From JBEKCD01 sp050015055 (GTDB taxonomy: Archaea; Thermoproteota; Bathyarchaeia; Bathyarchaeales; Bathycorpusculaceae): a DNA stretch of 50,872 bases. Of the stretch, positions 17,281-25,831 are shown piece after piece; the stretch's first letter is position 1, and each line of letters opens with the position of its first letter. The stretch spans positions 1-50,872 of the forward strand of contig JBEKCD010000016.1 in the NCBI GenBank assembly GCA_050015055.1, read 5' to 3'. The position numbers and the translations under genes are program-made. Under the pieces are notes generated by a model, which was not told the origin of the DNA, made no database searches, and was given only the letters and a program-made list of their open reading frames with translations.

Positions 17281-18756
17281 ATGACCGCTGGCCGGCTCAG
17301 TGTTCTAATGCTCAGCTGGGAATTTCCTCCCAGGATCATAGGTGGAATCTCCTCGCACGTCTATGGTCTCTCAATGGCGTTAGCCCGTAGAAACATAACG
17401 GTTCACGTTGTCACTTGTGACTTTCCAGGTGCACCAGAGAACGAGCAAGTCGGCGGAGTGAGCGTGCATCGCTTCAACTCGAAGATACCGTCTCAGAGCT
17501 TCCTAGGATGGATTTTTTCGATGAATCAGGCGATGGCTGAAAGGGCCATCGACGTTGTCAACGACAACGACGAACAGGTGGACGTCATTCATGCTCATGA
17601 CTGGCTCGTCATGGAAGCGGCCGTGAAGGTTAGGCACGCTTTTTCGAAACCTTTGGTTTCGACGATCCATGCCACTGAGATGGGAAGAAGAGGCGGAATC
17701 CACAACGATTATCAGAGAACCATAAATGATGTGGAGCGACACCTCGTCAACCAGAGTTCCGAGGTGATATGCTGCAGCAACTACATGGCTGATCAGGTTT
17801 CGTCCGCTTTCAATGTACAGAGTGACAGGCTACATGTGATTCCAAACGGCGTGAACGCCGCCAAGTTCGGCGGTGAAGTCGACACAACGTCTGTTAGGCA
17901 GCTGTATGCAAAGAATGGAGAGAGAGTAGTGTCCTTCGTCGGACGGCTTGTGCATGAGAAGGGAGTGCACGTCCTTGTTGGCGCAGTGCCAAAAGTGTTG
18001 ACGACAATGCCCAAGGTCAACTTTGTAATCGTCGGAGAAGGGGGAATGAAAGAGTACTTATCGAAGGAAGCGGGGGATTTCGGCGTCGCTGATCACGTTT
18101 TCTTCGCAGGTTTCGTTGATGAAAAGGCGCTGATTTCGATTTACCGAGCGAGTGATGCTGCTGTTTTTCCCTCGCTTTACGAACCATTCGGCATCACCGC
18201 CTTGGAAGCCATGGCAGCGAAGACGCCGGTCATCGTGACGGACACAGGAGGGCTAGGCGAAATAGTGGAGCATGAAAAGACGGGCATTAAGGTCTACGTG
18301 GACAACTCTGATTCGTTGGCCTGGGGAATCCTGAGGGTGTTAAAAAACCCTAATGTCGCAAGAAGGATTCGTGAGAACGGGTACCAGAAAGTTCTCAGAG
18401 AGTATGATTGGAACGCAATCGCTGAAAGAACGATGAAAGTCTATAACAGTGCATTGGTGGCGACGTCCAGACCCGAAGCAATTCACATAAAATATCCTTT
18501 GTTCAGGTTCGAAGAGTATCCTGCGGAAATGAGAATTCTTGTTTTGATGCATATTCTTGGGGCCCTCGATGACGAAAATGCCAAGCGACCAGCAGAGTTA
18601 TCGGACATGATGGGGATAGATGTCAGAACGCTACATGGTCTGCTTCAGAAACTCCTGGGCTCTGGTTACATCGTGTCTTTCAGAGACAATCTCCGGCGGC
18701 TCCGGTATTACCTCACCAAACTCGGTATAGTCAAAGTGCTGTCTGCTTTTTCCTGA
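17281..18756 (+). CDS. GT-B glycosyltransferase fused to a C-terminal winged-helix domain (copy C)
   Basis: 491 residues, about 90 more than copies A and B. Residues 1-395 are a complete GT4-like enzyme: MLSWEFPPRIIGGISSHVYG, VIHAHDWLVMEAAV, IPNGVNAAKFGG, FVGRLVHEKGVHVLV and the E-x7-E motif YEPFGITALEAM. Residues about 415-491 form a winged-helix-like tail (PAELSDMMGIDVRTLHGLLQ, then RYYLTKLGIVKV) closely like the small protein at 16928-17191. ATG at 17281 has GTGAT five bases upstream. Convergent with GH57 copy C, 17 bases apart. A synthase that may also bind DNA, or that uses the wing as a docking domain. Confidence 0.87.
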   Translation: MTAGRLSVLMLSWEFPPRIIGGISSHVYGLSMALARRNITVHVVTCDFPGAPENEQVGGVSVHRFNSKIPSQSFLGWIFSMNQAMAERAIDVVNDNDEQVDVIHAHDWLVMEAAVKVRHAFSKPLVSTIHATEMGRRGGIHNDYQRTINDVERHLVNQSSEVICCSNYMADQVSSAFNVQSDRLHVIPNGVNAAKFGGEVDTTSVRQLYAKNGERVVSFVGRLVHEKGVHVLVGAVPKVLTTMPKVNFVIVGEGGMKEYLSKEAGDFGVADHVFFAGFVDEKALISIYRASDAAVFPSLYEPFGITALEAMAAKTPVIVTDTGGLGEIVEHEKTGIKVYVDNSDSLAWGILRVLKNPNVARRIRENGYQKVLREYDWNAIAERTMKVYNSALVATSRPEAIHIKYPLFRFEEYPAEMRILVLMHILGALDDENAKRPAELSDMMGIDVRTLHGLLQKLLGSGYIVSFRDNLRRLRYYLTKLGIVKVLSAFS

Positions 18757-18773
18757 GTTCGAAGCTTCATTCT

Positions 18774-20306
18774 TCATTGAAGAAAGGGCTTCTTGAACTC
18801 ATTCAATCGTGTTTGTACCGCAGCTATCAACTTTCTACGAAGTTCTTCACCTTGAACCTTCGAGGTTCGAATGCGCTCCAGTCGTCTTCCCAGTTCTTCG
18901 TCGCGCAGTGACAGGGTTGCCCACTTTTCAATATCTCCTTTCCTGTTGTGAAATTCGATGAGCTTTGTGTCGATTCTTTGAATTGCATGGAGAAAGCCGA
19001 CGAGGCTCCATGCCTTTATCCCTGTGAAATTCTCTTCTCCCGAGCCTTTGTAAAACAGGAATGGGTCGTTCGCGGCGCACACAAAGTCCCGCAGTTTTGA
19101 TTCGAAGTCGAGCAGAACTCCTTGCGCATTCACGAAGGCGTCTGTCGCAGATTTGTAGGGACTGAAGTACGTGTGCACTTCGCCAGACGCTCCTCCCGCA
19201 GAGAACATGTAGTACAAGTGGTCGCTCGTCAGAAGATACCGCCACAGCCTAAGAAGTTCACTGTCATCTGATTCTTTAGCCAGGGGTTCAAGCTCCTTGC
19301 TTGTCGTGTAATAGGCCCATTGCATAGTGTTTCCTAGCCAGCCGCTCGTGTCCCTGTTAATGTCAGCCCAGGAGATGGTTCCGCCGAGTTCACCAACGTC
19401 AATTTCTCCCTCGCTCCTGTGTTTGCTCAACACTTCAGAGGGAGTTGACATGAAGAGGTTTTCATGCTTGAAAATTTCCAAGGGTAGATTTTTGAGAAAT
19501 TCGTGTATGCCGGTCTCGGGCCAATGGTGTTCTCCAAAAGTTTCATAGTCTGGAAAGATTGTGACGCATTGTCCCTGAGTGGCTGCTAACCAGTTTGCGT
19601 ATTTGTCGGCTGTGAGCGGCCAGTCACTCCACGATCTTACGGAAAACCGGAACGCAATATCATCGGTCAATTTGAAGTTTCTGAGAAGAACCTTGAGTCT
19701 CTCGCAGCCTTTAGCCCTGTAGACATAATTCGGCGACCTCCCCTTCAAGATCCTGTCGACTCCCTCCGTGAACATGGCGCTGAACCCCATTTTGTCCACG
19801 ACTTTTGCGATGGCATTGTTGTAAATCAACTCCGTGTTCTCAAAGGCGACAGGTTCAGAGTGAAACAGGTCTTTCATCAGTTGGCGGTGCATCCGGACTT
19901 GTTCTATGAACTCGTCTCTCACCGGATACAACCCGACAAGGGAATGATAGTGGGGCTGGTCTAGAAATTCGACGCAACCCGTGTCACTTAACTGTTTAAA
20001 CGATTCCAAGAGGTCAGGGTTGAAACTTTCGCATTGCTCAAGAAAGACGCCCGAAATGCTGAATGAGACTTTAACTTTCTTCCTTTCTCTCTTGAACCTG
20101 TCGATTAGGTCAAGCAGAATCCCGTTTGCTGGAAAATAACATTTCTTGGCCGCACGGTCGAAAATCTCCTTGTTCTTTGAGTTGTCGAAATAGAAGTCAA
20201 ACAGTTCCTCCCTAGTTTTTTTTCTGAACATGTTTCTTTCCCAGAAAAAATTCTCCCTAAGCCGGTAAGGTTGATGGACTTTGAAAACAAAAAGCAGGTC
20301 AACCAA
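18774..20306 (-). CDS. GH57 alpha-amylase-type enzyme with C-terminal DUF5752-like domain (copy C)
   Basis: 510 residues, cytoplasmic. KVHQPYRLRENFFWE at 9-23, nucleophile Glu159 in FENTELIYN, acid/base Asp253 in FPDYETFGEHHW. This is the alpha-amylase branch of GH57, distinct from copies A and B and similar in motifs to methanogen alpha-amylases. Residues about 415-505 carry the DUF5752-like pattern (FLFYKGSG, SLVGFLHAIQRID, LIEFHNRKGDIEKW, GEELRRKL) that is also in the regulator at 13225-13827. TTG start with GGTG seven bases upstream. Lies 96 bases after the glucoamylase on the same strand, probably co-transcribed. Confidence 0.88.
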   Translation of the reverse strand: MVDLLFVFKVHQPYRLRENFFWERNMFRKKTREELFDFYFDNSKNKEIFDRAAKKCYFPANGILLDLIDRFKRERKKVKVSFSISGVFLEQCESFNPDLLESFKQLSDTGCVEFLDQPHYHSLVGLYPVRDEFIEQVRMHRQLMKDLFHSEPVAFENTELIYNNAIAKVVDKMGFSAMFTEGVDRILKGRSPNYVYRAKGCERLKVLLRNFKLTDDIAFRFSVRSWSDWPLTADKYANWLAATQGQCVTIFPDYETFGEHHWPETGIHEFLKNLPLEIFKHENLFMSTPSEVLSKHRSEGEIDVGELGGTISWADINRDTSGWLGNTMQWAYYTTSKELEPLAKESDDSELLRLWRYLLTSDHLYYMFSAGGASGEVHTYFSPYKSATDAFVNAQGVLLDFESKLRDFVCAANDPFLFYKGSGEENFTGIKAWSLVGFLHAIQRIDTKLIEFHNRKGDIEKWATLSLRDEELGRRLERIRTSKVQGEELRRKLIAAVQTRLNEFKKPFLQ

Positions 20307-20402
20307 TCTTCAACACCAAGTCGAGTACGACAAAACGTGCAGAATTCGCTTAAGCTTTGCGGTTTCAGTGATTCGATCTGCCCTCAATCCTGAGTGAAGC
20401 CG

Positions 20403-21482
20403 CTATATGAAACCGAGCTCTTTCGAAGCGATGATGTGCATCGCATGACTCCAGCATAGCGGTCTCACCGAAACTTGAAGATTGTTCTCAAATATCTGTT
20501 CGGGCAGGAATTCCTGAACTCTTTCCAGCGGCCAGTTGTAATATTGGAGAGCCTTTTCCCTGTCACCAATTTTGGCGTAGTATATGCTCATCCAAAAGTT
20601 GAGTATCGGCCAAGCGCCCGCCCCTTTCCTTCGATGCAGGCCTCCACGCATCCACCCGTCGTATTCATCGCTCTCGTACCTGTGCACTCCACCACGGATA
20701 ACCAGCTTCTTTTCGATTTGCTCCACCGTGGCCGATATTCGCGGATCATCGACCCGAAAAAGGTCAAACGGATAGACAAGCCCAAGGGCAGAACTGTCAA
20801 TTCTTTCATCGTTCAGTCTTCCGTAGCTTCTGATAAAGAAGCCTAGACAGTGTTCTTCCAGCCTCTGAAACATCATCTCCGCAACGTCCACCCACTTCTT
20901 GTTGGGAAAAACTTCATTTGCACACCTCAGACCTTTGACGCAGGCTGCAAGGGAATATGTAAAATTGTCCTCCAAATCGGGGAAAGTGAACCTCTCCTCC
21001 CACAAGTCATTCGTGACATCGTCGAAGTGGTTCTCTTTCCACCTGTTGCACAGGCCATCAGCCGCCTGTCTAACAAGTTTCTCGTATTTCAGCGCTCTTC
21101 TCGGTTTTCCTTTAAAATGGTGCCAGATTGCCCACAAGAGAGAACCAGTCTGATCGGGTTGAAAATTCGCTGAGGCTTTAGGACCGTTGACAGAATAGTT
21201 CTGGCAGAGACACCCTCCATCCTCGAAACCTTCTGCTCGGTTAACGCACCAATCAAAAAAATGTTCCTGCATGTTCTCAACTTGCAGAATATCGGCGCTT
21301 ACGCATGTAAAAGAAGCGTCTCTTGGCCACACATACATGTAGTCCTTGGCTTCTTTTGGGAAGTATTCCTTGAAGCAATTCGCTGCAACGATAGCCCCAT
21401 TTTCCAATGCACAATCCGAGATTACCTGTTTGCTAACCTCGACGAAATGCCGAATTCTCGAATCCAAACAAAACACTAGCAT
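20403..21482 (-). CDS. GH15 glucoamylase, catalytic domain only
   Basis: 359 residues. Releases glucose from the non-reducing ends of alpha-glucans. The (alpha/alpha)6 barrel motifs are present: YMYVWPRDASF (48-58), DLWEERF with the general acid Glu162/163, and LPEQIFENN near 325 with the base, followed by PLCWSHAMHI. Most archaeal glucoamylases are about 600 residues with an N-terminal beta sandwich; that domain is absent, and the start lies just inside a TATA box, so it is not simply mis-called. No signal peptide, so it acts on intracellular glucan together with GH57 copy C. Confidence 0.88.
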   Translation of the reverse strand: MLVFCLDSRIRHFVEVSKQVISDCALENGAIVAANCFKEYFPKEAKDYMYVWPRDASFTCVSADILQVENMQEHFFDWCVNRAEGFEDGGCLCQNYSVNGPKASANFQPDQTGSLLWAIWHHFKGKPRRALKYEKLVRQAADGLCNRWKENHFDDVTNDLWEERFTFPDLEDNFTYSLAACVKGLRCANEVFPNKKWVDVAEMMFQRLEEHCLGFFIRSYGRLNDERIDSSALGLVYPFDLFRVDDPRISATVEQIEKKLVIRGGVHRYESDEYDGWMRGGLHRRKGAGAWPILNFWMSIYYAKIGDREKALQYYNWPLERVQEFLPEQIFENNLQVSVRPLCWSHAMHIIASKELGFI

Positions 21483-21499
21483 CTAAAACACTCTAGAAC

Positions 21500-21508
21500 T
21501 ATTTAATC
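21500..21508 (-). promoter_or_regulatory. TATA box for glucoamylase
   Basis: Minus strand GATTAAATA lies about 20-26 bases before the ATG at 21482, with no ribosome binding site: probably a leaderless transcript. Confidence 0.5.
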
Positions 21509-21880
21509 TATAAGCTCCTCAGAAAAAACTAAAATGACATCAGAACAGTTCCTAGCGTGAGCACCTAACGATGCGGCAAGCTCCTTTTCCGAACTGCCGC
21601 ATGCTGCGCCTCTCGATAAATTGGCGTAAGCGCACGCCATCATACGGTTTATGAGGACTATTCAGAATTTGGTTTAGCTCCGCTTTTGAACAGTAGCATG
21701 CTAATACTTTCCCGACAAAAACTCGGGAAAAGTGGTCTTAATTCCGTTTTTTTCAATTCCCGGAGGCTGATTGCTTCAAAGAAAACACGACTATGTAGGG
21801 AGTGCAGAATTCCACCAGGCCCGAAGAGAAGAACAAAAACCATTGCGGGCCATAGCGAACATACATTCGCGCGAGCTGTG
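21509..21880. other. Intergenic stretch with a hairpin
   Basis: About 370 bases without a credible gene. An inverted repeat, ACTTTCCCGA and TCGGGAAAAGT with a 7-base loop, occupies 21706-21733 and is followed on the plus strand by a T-run at 21746-21753. Short open frames here (21658-21843, 21686-21943) show no coding character. Confidence 0.45.
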
Positions 21881-21902
21881 AAAAAAGAAAAAGAAGAAAA
21901 AA
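21881..21902 (-). terminator. T-rich terminator after the surface protein gene
   Basis: Read on the minus strand this is a nearly pure T tract broken by a few C, starting about nine bases after the stop of the dockerin-bearing gene. Confidence 0.55.
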
Positions 21903-21910
21903 GGGAGGGT

Positions 21911-23482
21911 TTAAGATTGTTGGTATCCGTAGTGAGTTGCTAGGATGACCAGGTCTGTGAGATCTACAACTCCATTACCGTCTATGTCTGCTTTAGGGTT
22001 CCAGTTGGCGTCTCCGGGCTTGGAGCCGTAGGCGTTTGCGAGGATAGCTAGGTCCTGTAGGTTTACTTTGCCATCGTTGTTCAGGTCGCCTGGTATGGAG
22101 CCTTGTATGGGATCGAAAATCTTCATCAAGGGGTGCCTGTCGATGTTGTCGCTGTCGATGACGTATGGTGTATCGCCTCTTCCGTCATTATTAGCATCTG
22201 TACCAGTGTAGTCGCTCCAGTAGTTCCCGCTTGTGCCATCATCCCAAACGTTCGGTAGCGGCTGCGCGTGCGTTGAACCGGCACACGTAACTTGATAGGA
22301 ATTGTTGAAGTTGTTAAGGTATATGGTGTTGTTTGAAGAAAAATCAACCTCGAAGCCAAGCAAGTTGTTCGATGTTATGTTGTTCAGGCTTACACTGTTG
22401 TATGAAGAATTCTCGAAGACGATACCCATATCTTTGTTGTTTGTTATAGTGTTTCCGCTTATGCTAGTGTTGTTAGTTTGCCATAATTCCAAGCCGATGT
22501 CTGTGTATGATAGGGTGAGGTTCTCCACCTTTATGCGATTGCAGTCTACGAGTACGACCTGTCCAGCATCACCAACGGAGTAGTCTGAAACGTCCTCGAG
22601 ATAAACAAGGGGCTTACCGTTCACCACATTATCGACTACAACATTACCGTAGGAGTCGAGCACCGTTAAACCGTCATTGAAAAACGTGTTTCCGCGAATG
22701 TTGTTGTTTGAAGAAGAATCAAGCACCATGCCAAAAAAGTCGTCTGATGCAATGTTGTTTCCGCTTATGATGTTACCCGAAGAAAATTCGATGTAGATTC
22801 CAACAGTGTTTGATGTCATGTTGTTTCCGCTTATGACATTGTATGAAGAACCCTCAAGGTCTATACCATCATTGTTGTTCGTCATTTTGTTTCCGCTTAT
22901 GGTATTGTATGAGGATGAAGAGAGGCGGATCCCATCTTGAAATTTCATAACATTCAGGTTCTTTACTGTTACGTTGCTTCTTCCCGCCAAATCTATTCCA
23001 TCTGAACGACTATAGTATTCCATCCCTGCCCAAAGCACAGTGTGGCCAGCCCCGTCAATCACTATGTTGTTCCTTTCAACCACAATCGAATCGTTAATCA
23101 CGTTATCCGTGAAAGTGTACGTAACACTGTCAATGGTAGAAATTGGTGCGGTTGGTGGATCTACTGAGCCGTCAGCCCTGATGTAAATGGTTCCAGAACT
23201 GTTGTCGGCTGCGACTATAGAATTGATTGATGCAAACTGGTTTTCAAGTTCAGCTGTTTGAGAGTTCAAAGAATTAATCGTTGAGTCGGCCGATAGGGTT
23301 TGTTTTTGAAGATCTGCCACCTGAGAGTTCAGCAAAGAAATCGTACTACTCTTGTCGTTCATTGCTGACACGTGATATGCGAATGCCCCGACTAGGCCAA
23401 CCCCAAGGATGACACAGATTATTCCTAGTGCAAGGACGCCCGCTCGTTCACGTCTCCAAAATCTCCGCCAAAATTGAGCCAT
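21911..23482 (-). CDS. Membrane-anchored right-handed beta-helix (NosD-like) protein with dockerin domain
   Basis: 523 residues. Basic N-terminus then one transmembrane anchor (GVLALGIICVILGVGLVGAF), a coiled coil of about 60 residues (INSLNSQTAELENQ), and a parallel beta-helix built of repeated ISGNNMTSN-type turns. The C-terminal 60 residues are a two-repeat type I dockerin: DLNNDGKVNLQDLAIL and DIDGNGVVDLTDLVIL, each a calcium-binding EF-hand-like loop. ATG at 23482 has GGTGAG four bases upstream; the open frame to 23593 is not needed. At DNA level the unit TTTCCGCTTATG recurs (about 22450, 22750, 22825, 22890). A cell-surface carbohydrate-binding or scaffold protein is likely. Confidence 0.85.
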   Translation of the reverse strand: MAQFWRRFWRRERAGVLALGIICVILGVGLVGAFAYHVSAMNDKSSTISLLNSQVADLQKQTLSADSTINSLNSQTAELENQFASINSIVAADNSSGTIYIRADGSVDPPTAPISTIDSVTYTFTDNVINDSIVVERNNIVIDGAGHTVLWAGMEYYSRSDGIDLAGRSNVTVKNLNVMKFQDGIRLSSSSYNTISGNKMTNNNDGIDLEGSSYNVISGNNMTSNTVGIYIEFSSGNIISGNNIASDDFFGMVLDSSSNNNIRGNTFFNDGLTVLDSYGNVVVDNVVNGKPLVYLEDVSDYSVGDAGQVVLVDCNRIKVENLTLSYTDIGLELWQTNNTSISGNTITNNKDMGIVFENSSYNSVSLNNITSNNLLGFEVDFSSNNTIYLNNFNNSYQVTCAGSTHAQPLPNVWDDGTSGNYWSDYTGTDANNDGRGDTPYVIDSDNIDRHPLMKIFDPIQGSIPGDLNNDGKVNLQDLAILANAYGSKPGDANWNPKADIDGNGVVDLTDLVILATHYGYQQS

Positions 23483-23608
23483 GGTCTCACCAGCAAACAC
23501 AAGCTTCTCAGCACGAGTTAAGCGTTTTCGTAAAGAAACCTTTACGAATCTTTGGGTTTTAGGCATCGAGTCTCTGTCACGAATCTTTGCCACCCACGCA
23601 TTATGGGG

Positions 23609-24138
23609 TCAAACTTCCTTGACTGCTAGTATCTTTGGTTCTTTCCATTCCTCTCTCAGGATGCTGAAGATGAACATGTCTATCCATTCTCCTCTGACTA
23701 AATTGGACTTTCTCAAAGTGCCTTCTTTCTTGAATCCAGCTCTTTCCAGAACCTTCTGAGAATCCACATTTCCAACGTGAGTTGTTGCTTGTATTCGAGC
23801 AATATCTTTCGAGAGAAACAAATAGTCTACTATTAACTGCGTAGCTTCGGTGCAGTAGCCTTTGCCTCTCTCACTGGGAATTAGGACGTAACCTATCTCC
23901 AACAGTTTCCCTACGAGAGAGTGAATTACAGCACCGATTCTGGTTCCATCTTTTTTCTCTATAAAAACCACCTAGTGTCAGGGGCAAAGTTATCATACCT
24001 CTTCGCCAGTTCTGCTCGGGACTCTTGTGGAAGCCAAACGTATTCACCAAAGACCTCAGGCATGTTAACCCACTCCGCAAACAATGGCAAATCCTCTTTC
24101 TCCATAACCCTCAAATTCACATTCTTGCCTTCAAGCAA
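23609..24138 (-). pseudogene. GNAT acetyltransferase (RimJ/RimL type) broken by a frameshift
   Basis: Two adjacent frames together make one acetyltransferase. From a TTG at 24138 the first frame reads LEGKNVNLRVMEKEDLPL and stops after APDTRWFL; the second, from about 23971, continues IEKKDGTRIGAVIH, IGYVLIPSERGKGYCTEA (acetyl-CoA loop), NVDSQKVLERAGFKKEGTLR. Adding one base to the five-base A-run at 23963-23967 (plus strand) restores a continuous reading. Either a recent loss-of-function mutation or a homopolymer sequencing error. It follows the dockerin gene on the same strand with no other partner. Confidence 0.8.
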
Positions 24139-24401
24139 ATCTAACCACCCATTCCAGCTGTCAATTCGGCTCAGCTATAACTTTTCCGCAATAATCAGTG
24201 CATCATGGCTCTCCCCTTTAAGGGAAGGGCAAGGATTATCGTTTCTCCAATCACCCTACGTCGTCGTATTTGGATTTGGGGGTAAAGTTTTATCTTTTTC
24301 TCTCTACTTTTTCGATTAGCAGAAGCAGAGTTCGCGTCACTACCCTAGATTCATAACATTTTTACATCATTTTCTCTGATTATCCACGAGGGAATTTGAA
24401 G

Positions 24402-24554
24402 ATGGTTGATTGCCCAGAATGTGGGAAACCGTTGAAAAAGAACAAGCACAAGTCTAGGTACAGCTGCGAAAACAGCGCTTGTTCCGTTATATTTGTTCGT
24501 CGTCCTGACAAGCAATCATTAATGGAGATAACACACAAGGCCAGCGCGCGCTAG
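24402..24554 (+). CDS. Tiny zinc-ribbon protein
   Basis: 50 residues: CPEC at 4-7, CENSAC at 22-27, and a basic middle (KKNKHKSRY). The two pairs of cysteines are spaced like a zinc ribbon. GAGGGA lies upstream of the ATG. The 3' end overlaps the convergent membrane protein gene by 36 bases, and the stop lies in a GCGCGCTAG motif. Function unknown; such small ribbons in archaea bind nucleic acid or partner proteins. Confidence 0.6.
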   Translation: MVDCPECGKPLKKNKHKSRYSCENSACSVIFVRRPDKQSLMEITHKASAR

Positions 24555-24749
24555 CCTTTTACGCTTGCTATTATAGTAGAAACTAATTCCAAATGCTACG
24601 ACGACAAGAAGAACAATCGGTAACAAGAGGTTGATGTATTTAGGTGCGACTTCTGCTGCAGCTCCGAGAACAAAGGGGACAAGCAGTAAAAAGATCAACA
24701 GAAGACCAAGGATCTTTGGTAGCCTAGGCAAAGCATTCATTTCACGCAT
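24519..24749 (-). CDS. Small two-helix membrane protein
   Basis: 76 residues: two hydrophobic helices (about 12-34 and 42-59), then a basic cytoplasmic KRKRLARAG tail. ATG at 24749 has GGAG eight bases before it. No family recognised. Convergent overlap with the tiny zinc-ribbon gene. Confidence 0.55.
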   Translation of the reverse strand: MREMNALPRLPKILGLLLIFLLLVPFVLGAAAEVAPKYINLLLPIVLLVVVAFGISFYYNSKRKRLARAGLVCYLH

Positions 24750-24911
24750 ATGTAAAGCTCCTCTATTTTACCTTTTCCGGCGCCGGTTCTGTAAACTCTG
24801 TGTTTGCTTCGTCTCCCTGCAGCACGCGCTTCCTGTGCAGCTACTCCTATTAGTTACCCTAGTGCACCTTATTTTCTGACGTTCAAGACCTAGCGCGCGC
24901 CTCACGCTGGA

Positions 24912-25400
24912 TCAGAGCTTCATGATTTGCTTTCTCAGAATGAAGGATCTTCTCTTTTCTTCCCCTACTCGGTAACCGCGCCTCTCGTACAACCTGACAG
25001 CAGGAATATTTTTCTTCAGTACCGCAAGTTCAAGAGCTTCCTTACAAAGCTTGCAAGCAATTGCTGCTGCATGATTCAGTGCGTAAGTGGCTATCCCGAT
25101 TCTTCGGCAATCTGGTGAAACTGCCAGGCTACTTATGTACAATGTTCTGACATCATCCCGCAGGGCTAAAACACCGACAACTCGGTGTCCAAGAACGATG
25201 AAATATCTCCATTGCTTGAAGAAATATACTTCAGATAACACGACATATGGAATGACAACAAACATGCCAAAGGGGCCGCCTTCCATCAGAAAGCGAACGC
25301 CGTCAGCTCTTCTGAAATACAGGAAATTAAGGAGATTGAAGAGAAAATGCTCGTGTGTTCTTACGGGTCTTATCTCAAGGCCTTGCTTAGAAATACCCAC
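24912..25400 (-). CDS. GNAT family N-acetyltransferase
   Basis: About 162 residues. LYISSLAVSPDCRRIGIATYAL holds the acetyl-CoA pyrophosphate loop (RRIGIA), and LAVLKKNIPAVRLYERRGYR is the motif B helix and closing strand typical of RimI-like enzymes. The open frame reaches 25496, but a strong TATATATA box at 25453-25462 (minus strand) places transcription start near 25435, so the GTG at 25400 with GGGAG upstream is preferred; ATG at 25442 would be too early. Substrate unknown. Confidence 0.7.
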   Translation of the reverse strand: MGISKQGLEIRPVRTHEHFLFNLLNFLYFRRADGVRFLMEGGPFGMFVVIPYVVLSEVYFFKQWRYFIVLGHRVVGVLALRDDVRTLYISSLAVSPDCRRIGIATYALNHAAAIACKLCKEALELAVLKKNIPAVRLYERRGYRVGEEKRRSFILRKQIMKL

Positions 25401-25598
25401 GGCTGAGTTCTCCCAGGACGCGCACGCCAAACAAGCTAGCATAAATCTGAAGTTATATATATCAATGATTAGCAACAAGCGTGCGCTATTCGACAAGAAA
25501 CGTCGGGCAATTCAGGAGCAGAGAACCATCCAAGCATAAGGCACGCGCATTTTTTATAACCGTAAGAACAAAGTCTAGCGTGTTGAGGAGGATGAATT

Positions 25599-25730
25599 GT
25601 GCCAAAAGGTAAGAAACAGAAAGCTACAGATCATAAACAGCACATGAAATTACAGAGAGAAAAAGAACTAAAAAGGAAAGAGAAACGAAACACTGAACTC
25701 CCTGCAGAATACACCAAAGGCAAAAAATAG
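25599..25730 (+). CDS. Tiny highly charged basic protein
   Basis: 43 residues, GTG start with a strong GAGGAGG site seven bases upstream and a TTTTTTATA promoter element near 25553. About 40 percent lysine and arginine (KLQREKELKRKEKR) with a PAEYTKGKK tail. Probably a helical, RNA- or DNA-associated small protein; no family recognised. A GCGCGCGCGC motif begins at its stop codon. Confidence 0.55.
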   Translation: MPKGKKQKATDHKQHMKLQREKELKRKEKRNTELPAEYTKGKK

Positions 25731-25831
25731 CGCGCGCGCTCTGCTGTCAGCGAACTTGGAACTTCTAGGCTAGCTTGTAACGCGCTGGCTGATGAAAAAA
25801 GAATATTAGCTGAAATCTTGTAGCTAAAACT

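Noticed and set aside
23483..23593. N-terminal extension of the dockerin protein
   Set aside because: The start at 23482 has a strong GGTGAG site and begins just before the membrane anchor; the extension is highly basic and lacks a start signal.
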